A DNA stretch of 64,000 bases from a bacterium (lineage in GTDB: Bacteria > Electryoneota > RPQS01). Positions within the stretch are counted from its first letter, which is position 1, and each line of letters opens with the position of its first letter. The stretch spans positions 1 to 64,000 of the forward strand of contig JABWCQ010000014.1 in the NCBI GenBank assembly GCA_013360195.1. The letters are read 5' to 3'. The translations under genes and the position numbers were made by a program. Positions 41,535-49,116 of this stretch are shown one piece after another. Under the pieces are notes generated by a model. The model made no database searches, was not told where the DNA came from, and saw nothing but the letters and a program-made list of their open reading frames with translations.

Positions 41535-42605
41535 TTAGTAGTCGGACATGGCGATGGCGTCGTCCACCATGATGGTGTAAGCGGATTCTTTGGAGACGAC
41601 GGCGGATTCGAGCTTGTGTGAGATAATTTTTTCAGCTTCGATGACGAGCGGTTGCGCCACGGATTCGCGGATGGCGAAACGATGGTCGAGTGCGGCGAAT
41701 TTCGTGGCGGTGGCACCTTCGACGGCGACCAAACGCGTGTTCAAGGGGAGGAAGGTGCGATAGTCGCCGGTATTGCTGAAGGCTCCGCCCTGAAAGGCTT
41801 GCGCATCCTGCAGCTCGGTGATTTTCAACACGGTTTCGATATCGGATTTCGCTCCGAGAAGATGAGTCATGCGCGCGGGGCCGTCGAAGGCAAGGGCGAG
41901 ATGAACCAAGTCGGAGTAGGCGAAAGTTCCCGCCGAGCCGTTGAAGGAGTTCGAGGGCGCGGGTGAAGTGCCGTCACCGTTGATGATGATGTTGTAGATT
42001 TCGGAGATTTCATCATTGGCAAGCTGCGCGCCAATCCACCAGAGGAAGACGCGGAATTCGGCGAGCTTTTGATTCTTGAGAATGCGGTAGCTGAAATCGA
42101 ATTGCCGTCCGCGGTCAATCATGCCGGCTTCTTTTTGACGATAGGCGAGCTTGACGACGGGATAGGCGGCGCTATCGTTGCGGCGCTGAGCTTTCTTGGG
42201 AAAATCGGTTTTGATATAGAGCGGAGTGACGGTCGGTCCGCGCTCGGGGATAATGGCAGCGACGAGCTCTTCGGGGTCCTGCACCATTTTATAGCCGCGG
42301 CGGATTTCGCGCGAAACGTATTCGGGAGCGAGAATCATTCCGGGACCGGAGAGAAATTGTTCGAGGGTGGTGGCATTGCGGCCGGAGAGCGTGATTTCCG
42401 CGAGAAAGAGCTGACGTTCGAAGGCGTCGAGCGGCGCATCGAGAGAGCCGTCGGGCTTACGCGGCGAAGGGTCGAGTTCTTCGAGCAGTTCGGTGAATGA
42501 GAGTCCTCGCTCTTGGGCTTCGGAGTAGAGCGCAAGGTTGCCGGAGCGGGAGTGGTCGAGAATTTTTTCGCGGAGAGTGTATGCTTGGGAAAAGTCGAGA
42601 GACAT
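41535..42605 (-). CDS. Major capsid protein, HK97-like
   Basis: The 356-residue protein has features of HK97-fold capsid proteins: an N-terminal helical arm (MSLDFSQAYTLREKILDHSRS), a middle region with the pattern AAYPVVKLAYRQKEAGMIDRG, a spine-helix region (LAEFRVFLWWIGAQLANDEI), and a C-terminal beta domain. It is flanked by decoration and connector-like genes, and followed downstream by terL. I chose ATG 42605 over a start at 42815, whose extra residues are His/Arg-rich and overlap the decoration gene. The leader lacks a ribosome site. No delta domain for the protease is obvious. Confidence 0.72.
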   Translation of the reverse strand: MSLDFSQAYTLREKILDHSRSGNLALYSEAQERGLSFTELLEELDPSPRKPDGSLDAPLDAFERQLFLAEITLSGRNATTLEQFLSGPGMILAPEYVSREIRRGYKMVQDPEELVAAIIPERGPTVTPLYIKTDFPKKAQRRNDSAAYPVVKLAYRQKEAGMIDRGRQFDFSYRILKNQKLAEFRVFLWWIGAQLANDEISEIYNIIINGDGTSPAPSNSFNGSAGTFAYSDLVHLALAFDGPARMTHLLGAKSDIETVLKITELQDAQAFQGGAFSNTGDYRTFLPLNTRLVAVEGATATKFAALDHRFAIRESVAQPLVIEAEKIISHKLESAVVSKESAYTIMVDDAIAMSDY

Positions 42606-42646
42606 ATTTTGGAAAGAGGAATTGTGAAATTGGAAAGAGGAAACGG

Positions 42647-42665
42647 GGCACCCGAGGCGGGTGCC
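42647..42665 (-). promoter_or_regulatory. Stable hairpin between the decoration and capsid genes
   Basis: A perfect 8-bp stem (GGCACCCG with CGGGTGCC) has a 3-base loop and lacks a strong T run on either side, so it could attenuate transcription or process the mRNA rather than end it. Confidence 0.4.
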
Positions 42666-42682
42666 GCGGCGACGGAGTTTCA

Positions 42683-43126
42683 TCAGGCATCGAGGAGAAC
42701 ATCGCAGGTGGTGAGTGTGGTGTCCACGGCGATGACCATTCCGCGATGAGTTGTTCCGCCGGTGGGGACATCGGTGGACGTTGTGGCGCGGCGGACTTTG
42801 CCGGTGCCGTCGCACTCGACTTTTTGTCCGACGGCGGGTGCGGTTCCGGAATAGAGGAATTTTGCGACTCCGGTGACTTGCACGGTGCAGAGAGCAGGCA
42901 CGGCGGTGCCGGACTGCAATTCATCGGAGACGGAGATGACTTTTCCAATCAGCCGCGAGCCTGCCGCGCCCATGCCGGCTTTGTTGTTGTCGGCCATTGC
43001 GGCGGCGGTGAGATTGGAGTCGATATCCGACCAGGTGAAGTCCTTGTTGGCGGTTGTATCCACTTCAAAGGTGAGCAGGAGATTCGCTCCGGCGCCTTCG
43101 TTATTGACTTTGTATGTTGATGGCAT
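42683..43126 (-). CDS. Capsid decoration protein-like (DUF2190-type)
   Basis: The 147-residue protein is beta-rich. It resembles phage head-decoration proteins of the DUF2190 or lambda gpD-like kind, with segments GSRLIGKVISVSDELQSG, KFLYSGTAPAVGQKVECDG and THRGMVIAVDT. Such proteins cement the capsid and often precede the capsid gene, as here. ATG 43126 is chosen; a GTG at 43144 is the alternative. It lies 77 bases before the capsid start, separated by the hairpin at 42647. Confidence 0.65.
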   Translation of the reverse strand: MPSTYKVNNEGAGANLLLTFEVDTTANKDFTWSDIDSNLTAAAMADNNKAGMGAAGSRLIGKVISVSDELQSGTAVPALCTVQVTGVAKFLYSGTAPAVGQKVECDGTGKVRRATTSTDVPTGGTTHRGMVIAVDTTLTTCDVLLDA

Positions 43127-43241
43127 GTTTTGCTGGTGATGCACCTCATGCGAGAGCGCGGGTGCTTCCTGTTGTTGGTGAATAGATGAAGAGTTGTTGC
43201 TGCCATTGCGGATTTTGAGACGCGCAACGGCGGAAGTGCGA

Positions 43242-43619
43242 TTAGTTTGACCCGAGACCTGAGCGGTGCAGCTGGTCGGCGGGAATGCGGGCGGCGCGGG
43301 AGTTCATTGCCGTTCTGAGCATGGGCGAGAGCTGAAAGACCTGATTGAAATGCAGCGATGCTTCGCGGCGCGCGGAGAGAAGCTGCTTGCCGCTCAGGGT
43401 GAAGGCGTGGTCGGGCTCGGGGCAGGCGGGAATCGCGCCGGCGAGTTCGATTTTGGCTTTGAGTTCGCGGCGGAGTTCGTCCTCATAGAGCTGAATCAGT
43501 GCGGCTTGCGCATCGGCTTCAAGAGCGGCGATGGCAAGTTGATGGTTGAGTTCATCGAGATCGAGATTTTCGGGATTGGCCAGGAGGGCTTGAGCTTTTG
43601 AGAGTGGTTTTGAAATCAT
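43242..43619 (-). CDS. First gene of the capsid operon, possible scaffold, function unknown
   Basis: The 125-residue protein is strongly helical and charged (DLDELNHQLAIAALEADAQAALIQLYEDELRREL), then has a Cys/Pro-containing middle (CPEPDH) and a basic C-terminus. Helical, Ala/Gln/Glu-rich small proteins just before the capsid gene are often scaffolds, but no motif proves it. ATG 43619 lies 42 bases downstream of the -10 box of a consensus promoter (43661-43689), so this is the first gene of the operon that runs to terL. Confidence 0.55.
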   Translation of the reverse strand: MISKPLSKAQALLANPENLDLDELNHQLAIAALEADAQAALIQLYEDELRRELKAKIELAGAIPACPEPDHAFTLSGKQLLSARREASLHFNQVFQLSPMLRTAMNSRAARIPADQLHRSGLGSN

Positions 43620-43660
43620 GTTGTGTTGTGGTTGGAGAATTGGTTGTTGGTGACGGCTTA

Positions 43661-43689
43661 AATATATAGTATAAACGTCCGTTTGTCAA
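43661..43689 (-). promoter_or_regulatory. Consensus sigma-70 promoter for the capsid-terL operon
   Basis: Read on the minus strand, TTGACA (43684-43689) and TATATT (43661-43666) are 17 bases apart. It matches the exbB promoter hexamers exactly. The transcript would begin near 43654, about 35 bases before the first ATG. Confidence 0.7.
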
Positions 43690-43787
43690 GCCACTTCCGC
43701 ATAAATTGCACAAGTTGTTGATTTGACAGAGACTTATTTGACCGTTTGTTCAAATTGGTGCAAACTGAACGCATGTATAATATTGTT

Positions 43788-43856
43788 ATGACGTGACTTA
43801 CATTTTATTGAAGTTACGATTTTTGAGTCAAAAGAGAGGCGTGATGCCTCTTTTTT
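43788..43856 (+). ncRNA. Candidate small RNA upstream of the capsid operon
   Basis: TATAAT at 43776-43781 would start a transcript near 43788. A terminator hairpin AGAGGC-GTGAT-GCCTCT at 43835-43851 is followed by TTTTTT, giving an RNA of about 70 bases without a usable reading frame. The -35 region is weak (TTGGTG at 15-base spacing). The 14-mer ATTGGTGCAAACTG at 43754-43767 also occurs in the dyad near 13594. No expression evidence is available. Confidence 0.3.
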
Positions 43857-44254
43857 CGAGTACGGGAAAACAGGGAGTTATGTGTTAATTATTGTTTTTT
43901 ATGGATTGAGTGAGTGAGGGTTGATTTGGCTGGAGATAACAGTTTTGTTGAATTTGGGCGACATCATCGATTTGCTTCAGAATTCTCGTGATTGTCCATT
44001 GCGGGTCTGGAGACCCACAACGGCGAAGTACGGGTAAGACGGCCGGAGGCCGTCGGTAGTGAAGTTGTCTGACATTTTTACCCCCCATAATCCCCCCAGA
44101 GGACTGGGGGGAAATCAGAAGCGTAACTCCTCTCTGTATTAGAGTTTAGGGGGCGGGTTCGTTTGATTTTGGACAAGAAAATTCGTATTTTTGCAGGTTA
44201 CATATTATTGGGGAAGTGTGCCTAATTGTGAGGAAGCCATAGTCTGGAGGGATT
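43857..44254. other. Intergenic region with composite repeats and a possible promoter
   Basis: No gene is supported. The stretch holds GGGTCTGGAGACCC near 44004, then GACGGCCGGAGGCCGTC (44039-44055) and a family A repeat (44077-44120). On the plus strand TTGATT (44163-44168) and TATTTT (44186-44191) are 17 bases apart and may drive the lipoprotein gene at 44255. Confidence 0.4.
44077..44120. repeat. CCCCCC-hairpin repeat (family A) copy 3
   Basis: The core CCCCCCAGAGGACTGGGGGG and tail GAAATCAGAAG match copies 1 and 2. It is directly preceded by GACGGCC.GAGGCCGTC, as is copy 4. Confidence 0.85.
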
Positions 44255-45475
44255 ATGCGTTACTTAGTACTCTTAGGGTTGAGTTTATTGATGCTGGGCT
44301 GTGAGGAAGAACCGCCGATTTACAACGGCAAACCGCGGACGCAGGATTTGATTGCGGTTGGAGTTGAAGAAACGGAGAACGGAGAAGTGTGGGTTCTTTG
44401 TCAGGAAGTAAGCCGGTGGAAGGAAGGCGCGGACCCGATTCATTTGGATACATCGCCGATTTATGATCCGCCGTATTATTTTAACTCACAGACATTGAAG
44501 CTGCAGGCGGGCGGGAGACATTTTCAAAGTGTCGGCGGAGGGAATTACGAGTACGGATTGGTGTATTACTTTGACCGGGTCGCGGACGGATTTCTGCAGG
44601 CTGGAGTTAATTTCGGCAGTTGCTTTAATCACTCTGAAGTCGTATTGCCGACCATCACCGTGAGGGACGGTCAGTATCAGGAGATACTTGTCAGATTCGC
44701 ACAGTTGTCGTGTGATTACAGCTATGCCTTCTATCAGAATTGGGACGAGATGCATATTTATCCGATGCACGTCGTGAAACTTGCAAACGGGAATTTACTC
44801 TATTGGGGTTTAGGCAGCACCGGATCGGCACGCCTGACTTGTGTGACGGAATACGGTGAGGTGATGTGGTCGCAGCTATTCGATAGCCAGGAGCTTCATT
44901 GGACATCGGTGGTGAGTCTGCGCAACGGCGGATTTGCGATGGTGGAGCAATACAGCGAGATCGTGCGGTTCTATGATAACAACGGCGTTCACGGACACGA
45001 CATCGAGTTCAATCGGACGGATGAGTACAGAGTGACATCCATCGCGCAGCTTGGGAATGGGAATTTCATTGCCGGCGGAGTGAACATGACGAGCAACGAT
45101 CCGCATTTGTGGTATTATACGGCAAGCGGAACGGAAGAGCGGGACACGACGCTGTATGTGGAAGGCTGTCAGGATTCGGTGGTGCTTTATCCTGCCGGTG
45201 AAAACATTCTCGTGGCCGCAAGCAACGGAACGATATGCAGTGAAACGGATCCGGTGCGGCTGATGCTGATCGACAGCGCATTTAACGTGATTGGAGTCGA
45301 GAGTTTCGGCGGCAGCGCGCATGTGGTGTTGAAGGATATCACGATTGCGGACGACGGTAGTATTTATTTGTGCGGAGCATTTGACCGCGGGATTGGAAGT
45401 TACTCGGCGTTGATCACAAAGTTCGACGCGAATTTGAACGCGGTTTGGAGTACGATGGTGCATCCGAATATGTGA
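44255..45475 (+). CDS. Lipoprotein with propeller-like repeats
   Basis: The 406-residue protein has a signal peptide and lipobox (SLLMLGC, Cys16). Its C-terminal half has propeller-like strands (ITIADDGSIYLCGAF, then ALITKFDANLNAVWS) similar to those of the surface protein at 11219-13252. The N-terminal half is Tyr-rich and not recognised. GGAGG lies 6 bases before ATG 44255. It is flanked on both sides by repeat-rich DNA. A cell-surface role is inferred from the lipobox and fold. Confidence 0.75.
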   Translation: MRYLVLLGLSLLMLGCEEEPPIYNGKPRTQDLIAVGVEETENGEVWVLCQEVSRWKEGADPIHLDTSPIYDPPYYFNSQTLKLQAGGRHFQSVGGGNYEYGLVYYFDRVADGFLQAGVNFGSCFNHSEVVLPTITVRDGQYQEILVRFAQLSCDYSYAFYQNWDEMHIYPMHVVKLANGNLLYWGLGSTGSARLTCVTEYGEVMWSQLFDSQELHWTSVVSLRNGGFAMVEQYSEIVRFYDNNGVHGHDIEFNRTDEYRVTSIAQLGNGNFIAGGVNMTSNDPHLWYYTASGTEERDTTLYVEGCQDSVVLYPAGENILVAASNGTICSETDPVRLMLIDSAFNVIGVESFGGSAHVVLKDITIADDGSIYLCGAFDRGIGSYSALITKFDANLNAVWSTMVHPNM

Positions 45476-45487
45476 CCAGCGGACGCA

Positions 45488-45684
45488 AACCCCCATCCCC
45501 TGCCCTTCCCCCGTGAATGGAGGAAGAGGGAACAGAAGCGGAGATACGAAGACGGCCAGAGGCCGTCGGTAGTAAAGTTTTCTGAAGTTTACCCCCCTTA
45601 GTCCCCCCATAGGAATGGGGGGAAATGGAGACCCCCATCCTCATTCCTTCCCCCATGAATGGAGGAAGAGGGAACAGAAGAATT
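45488..45684. repeat. Two family D repeats around a family A copy
   Basis: Family D (ending GAATGGAGGAAGAGGGAAC and AGAAG) occurs at 45488-45540 and 45630-45682; between them lies GACGGCCAGAGGCCGTC (45550-45566) and a family A variant (45587-45632, core CCCCCCATAGGAATGGGGGG). The second family D copy supplies the GAGGAAGAGG that could serve as ribosome site for ATG 45685. A shorter family D copy lies at 48325-48365. Confidence 0.75.
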
Positions 45685-45915
45685 ATGTCATCTCATTGTG
45701 CTTATAGTTTTGCGGATTTATATGAGGCCGCATTTGGAGTGAAGCCATCGAAAGCCGCGTTGGACGAATTGTATGCTCTCACACAGGATGAGCGGAATGT
45801 TGTCGTGCGGGATTGGGTGCGGCGTGCGGAGTGGGAGACTTTTGACGTGACGGGAACGGACGGTGTGGTATATGCGAGTTTTGGTCCGAAAGGAAGCGAG
45901 CCGTGCCGCAGCTGA
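45685..45915 (+). CDS. Small soluble protein, function unknown
   Basis: The 76-residue protein (MSSHCAYSFADLYEAAFG...) has helical and Trp/Arg-rich segments (VRDWVRRAEWETFDVTG) and no export signal. Its stop overlaps the ATG of the glycosyltransferase gene as TGATG, so the pair is coupled and the protein may modulate the enzyme. The leader is a repeat. I do not recognise the family. Confidence 0.6.
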   Translation: MSSHCAYSFADLYEAAFGVKPSKAALDELYALTQDERNVVVRDWVRRAEWETFDVTGTDGVVYASFGPKGSEPCRS

Positions 45916-47453
45916 TGAGTCGGCGATGGGTTGCCGGTCTCGTATTCGCAGTAAGTCTTGTACCGACACTCTTCGGGCTTGTTGGCGAGGAGCGGATGCT
46001 CGCCGCGAGTTTTCACGACGACGCATACTATTATTTCAGAATTGCGGAGAACATCGCAGCAGGTAACGGGAGCACATTTGACGGTACAAATCCTACGAAC
46101 GGATACCAACCGTTGTGGTGCTGGCTTCTGGTGCCCATTGCGGCGCTGAAGGTTTACATTTTTCCGGGAAGCTACTTACTGGTTTACGGTCTTTTCATCG
46201 CAGGATTGACGGCGTTAGCGGCATTACTCATAATGAAAGTTGCCGAGCAAGCAAGCGGCGTTATTGCGGCAATGATTGCCGGCTCGCTGCTGCTTTACGG
46301 ACGAACAACGACACTGTTTACAGGCGGCATGGAAGGAACCGTGCTGGGAGTATTCATCCTGCTGTATGTGATGACCCTTCTTAAGCAAGCGGATATTTCA
46401 TCGGCGGTATGGCTGTTGGGACTATTGGGGGCAGGAATTGTTCTTAGTCGTGTGGATCATGCGATTGTAGTGAGTGGATTGGGATTATTCGCTCTGCGCG
46501 AACTTTGGACTAGCCCCTTGCATCCCTCGCGAGTCAAGATGTTGAAGAAGTGTTTGCCGATTATCTTGCTTCCGTTTGCGGCGTTGATATTTTACTTTGC
46601 GGGGAATTGGGTCTGGTTCGGTCATGCGATGCCGATTAGCGGAGCCATAAAAACTACGGGTGAGCTTTCGTTCCGCCCTGAACTATGGCTGCGGGACAAA
46701 GGAGTGCTGTTGCTTTGTGTATCGTCATTCGCTCTGCTGGTTTGGTTCGCTTTACGGACTCGTCTTGGGCGGCAAGGACCGGACGTGGAGCGGGTCTTTT
46801 TTCATTGGGCTTTGGGCAACGCAATGTATATGATGTTTCTGTTGGTGAGCGTTCGATGGGTGCTTGCGAACTGGTACTTTGTGTCACCGCTGCTTCAGCT
46901 TGCGGTGGTAATCGGCTGGGGAGTTGAGCGAGCGTTGATGGGAATATCTCGCGGGCGAACTGCGGTGCAGTGGGGAGCCGCTATGTTGCTCGGGGTGTTT
47001 ATCTTAAAGAGTCAGATTTCCCGTTTTGAGTGGCTGAACCGGAGCGAAGGGACATTCCAAACGGAAGTGATTGAAGCGGCGAAGTGGTGCAACGAGCATT
47101 TGCAGAATGACGCAGTGATAGGTTTGGCGGATGCAGGCTATTTCGGCTATCACAGCAGACACCAGGTAACAAATTTGGACGGATTGGTGAACGGCTGGGA
47201 TTACGTGGAAGCGTGCCGCGGTGGGAACGGGGTCGAGTATTTGCGGCGGCAGGGTGTGACACATGTTGCAACGGTGTTCGGGTCGCAAATCACGCACGAC
47301 GGGGGTAGAATGAGCTATGAAATTCCGGCAGTCTTCGCGGCGAAGAATTCAGGCAACCGCTTTACTGCAAGCGAACAGTCATTAGTTTACAGGTCGTCAT
47401 ATGGTCAAGGCACAAGTTTCTCCGGCGAAATTGTGCTTTGGGAGGATAGGTAA
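45915..47453 (+). CDS. GT-C-fold integral membrane glycosyltransferase-like protein
   Basis: The 512-residue protein has ten or more membrane helices. Near the N-terminus it carries HDDAYYYFRIAENIA followed by NPTNGYQPLW, the Asp-containing loop of GT-C enzymes (GT39/ArnT/PMT relatives) that use polyprenyl-phosphate sugars. The C-terminus is a periplasmic domain (VIGLADAGYFGYHS, then VTNLDGLVNG). It probably glycosylates an envelope polymer or protein. The ATG at 45915 overlaps the upstream stop; a GTG at 45903 is possible. A GTG-started gene follows directly. Confidence 0.75.
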   Translation: MSRRWVAGLVFAVSLVPTLFGLVGEERMLAASFHDDAYYYFRIAENIAAGNGSTFDGTNPTNGYQPLWCWLLVPIAALKVYIFPGSYLLVYGLFIAGLTALAALLIMKVAEQASGVIAAMIAGSLLLYGRTTTLFTGGMEGTVLGVFILLYVMTLLKQADISSAVWLLGLLGAGIVLSRVDHAIVVSGLGLFALRELWTSPLHPSRVKMLKKCLPIILLPFAALIFYFAGNWVWFGHAMPISGAIKTTGELSFRPELWLRDKGVLLLCVSSFALLVWFALRTRLGRQGPDVERVFFHWALGNAMYMMFLLVSVRWVLANWYFVSPLLQLAVVIGWGVERALMGISRGRTAVQWGAAMLLGVFILKSQISRFEWLNRSEGTFQTEVIEAAKWCNEHLQNDAVIGLADAGYFGYHSRHQVTNLDGLVNGWDYVEACRGGNGVEYLRRQGVTHVATVFGSQITHDGGRMSYEIPAVFAAKNSGNRFTASEQSLVYRSSYGQGTSFSGEIVLWEDR

Positions 47454-48317
47454 GTGAGAGAGTTTACTCGTATCAAGGAAGGTCTGTTTCGATTTGCTTG
47501 TCCGGTGCTGCTGCTTCCATTCTGTTTAAGTAGTACTCTCTTAGCCGCGGACTCGACGGCATCGGTGACGAAGATCGGGGACTACACGTTCACAACACGG
47601 GTGATGAATTTCGGGATGACACATGAATTGGCGGTGTCACACCGTGACAAGCCGGTGTGGAGTGTGGCCGAGTATTTTGTGAAGCTTCTGAACAGTGATT
47701 CGCTGGGACTGCCGCGCGATTTGACAGGAGACAGAATTCAGGACGTGGTAGTGGAAACGTATTCGGGCGGCGCGCATTGCTGTTTTGCGCAATATGTGCT
47801 GTCGCTCGGAACGAAACTTGAAGTGCTCGACACGATTGAACACGCGGGACGCTGGTCGGACGCGGACAAGGACGGGCTGTGGGAAATTACAGCCAATGAT
47901 TTGACACTCGACTATTGGAAACTGCCGCACAGCGATTCGCCGCTGCCGGAAGTAATTTTGGAATCGTCGCGCAAGGGATTTGTGCCGAGTGCGGAGCTGA
48001 TGCAAGCCAATACTCCGACGGCGAGTGACGTGCTGCGGATGCTGCGCGAATCGCGGGACGGCAAGGCATGGAAGGATTACCAGAGTCTTCGGGAAGATGA
48101 GTCTCTGCCGGCTTCGATGGCGGTGCTGCACAGATATTTTGTGGAGTTGATTTACAGCGGGAACGCGCAGCTTGGATTGGAGTTGCTCGAAACGGGATGG
48201 CCGCCGTTCATTCTTGGCCGCGAAGAATATATTCGCGATTTGAAAACGGAGCTTCAGAAGAGTCCGTATTGGGGAGTGATTCAGGAGATGAACAGCGAAT
48301 CGGAGTTTGTGAAGTAA
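47454..48317 (+). CDS. Exported protein with GGAHCC motif, function unknown
   Basis: The 287-residue protein starts at GTG directly after the glycosyltransferase stop, with GGAGG about 8 bases upstream. A signal peptide (CPVLLLPFCLSSTLLA) is followed by a VCBS/FG-GAP-like segment (DLTGDRIQDVVVETYSGGAH, then CCFAQYVLSL). The GGAHCC pattern is known from uncharacterised exported proteins. The C-terminal half is helical (HRYFVELIYSGNAQLGLELL). Coupling to the GT-C gene suggests work on the same envelope product, which is an inference. Confidence 0.68.
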   Translation: MREFTRIKEGLFRFACPVLLLPFCLSSTLLAADSTASVTKIGDYTFTTRVMNFGMTHELAVSHRDKPVWSVAEYFVKLLNSDSLGLPRDLTGDRIQDVVVETYSGGAHCCFAQYVLSLGTKLEVLDTIEHAGRWSDADKDGLWEITANDLTLDYWKLPHSDSPLPEVILESSRKGFVPSAELMQANTPTASDVLRMLRESRDGKAWKDYQSLREDESLPASMAVLHRYFVELIYSGNAQLGLELLETGWPPFILGREEYIRDLKTELQKSPYWGVIQEMNSESEFVK

Positions 48318-48321
48318 CTCA

Positions 48322-48370
48322 AGACCTCCTGCCCTTTTGCGTGAATGGAGGAAGGGGGAAGGGGAGTTTG
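48322..48370. repeat. Family D repeat, shorter copy
   Basis: CCTGCCCTTTTGCGTGAATG followed by GAGGAAGGGGGAAGGGGAG matches the family D elements near 45500 and 45650. It fills the gap before the ORF6N gene. Confidence 0.6.
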
Positions 48371-48402
48371 AGGTGCCTAATTGGAGTATCAAGTAGTTGC
48401 TT

Positions 48403-48906
48403 ATGACGAACCTCATTCCAATCGAACATATTGAAAATAAGATACTTCTGATCCGTGGACAGAAAGTCATGCTGGACAGGGACTTGGCGGTATTGTATCA
48501 ACTTCCTGTTCGGACCTTAAATCAAGCAGTAACAAGAAATTCCGATAGATTTCCAGAGGATTTCATGTTTACATTGACTGCTGAGGAGTTTGACAACTTG
48601 AGATCACAAATTGTGATCTCAAGTTGGGGCGGTATTCGCTACGTTCCCCGTGCCTTCACCGAACAAGGCGTGGCGATGCTGTCGAGCGTTCTGCGGAGTC
48701 CGCGTGCGGTGCAGGTGAATATTATGATTATGCGGGCCTTTGTGAAGATGCGCGAGCTGATTGCGTCTCACAAAGATTTGGCGGCACGGTTGGATGAATT
48801 GGAGAAGAAATACGACAAGCAGTTCTCAATTGTATTTCAAGCGATCCGGCAGTTGATGGAGCCTGAGCCTCCGAAGAAGAAGGGGGAGTTTGGGTTTCGG
48901 AATTGA
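48403..48906 (+). CDS. ORF6N-domain protein
   Basis: The 167-residue protein carries a canonical ORF6N domain: IENKILLIRGQKVMLDRDLA, then RNSDRFPEDFMF, ISSWGGIRYVPRAFTEQG and IMRAFVKMRE. The domain is DNA-binding and common in phage antirepressors and as solitary chromosomal genes. A C-terminal coiled coil (LAARLDELEKKYDKQF) and a basic tail follow. ATG 48403 is chosen; TTG 48397 would add two residues. The gene stands alone between repeats and could be of phage origin, but it is not part of the capsid operon. Confidence 0.9.
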   Translation: MTNLIPIEHIENKILLIRGQKVMLDRDLAVLYQLPVRTLNQAVTRNSDRFPEDFMFTLTAEEFDNLRSQIVISSWGGIRYVPRAFTEQGVAMLSSVLRSPRAVQVNIMIMRAFVKMRELIASHKDLAARLDELEKKYDKQFSIVFQAIRQLMEPEPPKKKGEFGFRN

Positions 48907-48941
48907 CGCCCCTTATGGAAGCGGGACAGGAAGCAGAGTGA

Positions 48942-49116
48942 TCCTTCAGCCGCGGCGGCTTCAGGATGACAATGCGTTCTTGATTTGTGATCGCGCTTGA
49001 CGCGGGCGGATTGCCATCCGCCCCTATAAATTTTCGATTTCTTATTTTGTTCGTAATTCCTTAAACATTCTACCCCCCTTAGTCCCCCCATAGGAATGGG
49101 GGGAAATGGAGACCAG
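48942..49116. repeat. Family B, GGCGGAT hairpin and family A copy 5
   Basis: Family B (48942-48973: CCTTCAG, CCGCGGCGG, CTTCAGGATGACAA) is followed by GGGCGGATTGCCATCCGCCC (49005-49024) and by a family A variant (49069-49113). The latter ends GGGGGGAAATGGAGACCAG directly before the P450 ATG, so its GGAG may be the ribosome site. Confidence 0.75.

Noticed and set aside
42815-43620. Long plus-strand open frames opposite the capsid operon
   Set aside because: They are Gly-rich shadows of the minus-strand genes, lack ribosome sites and vanish where repeats interrupt the operon.
48403-48906. ORF6N gene as part of the phage-like element
   Set aside because: It is on the other strand, over 4.7 kb away and separated by host-type genes; solitary ORF6N genes are common in chromosomes.
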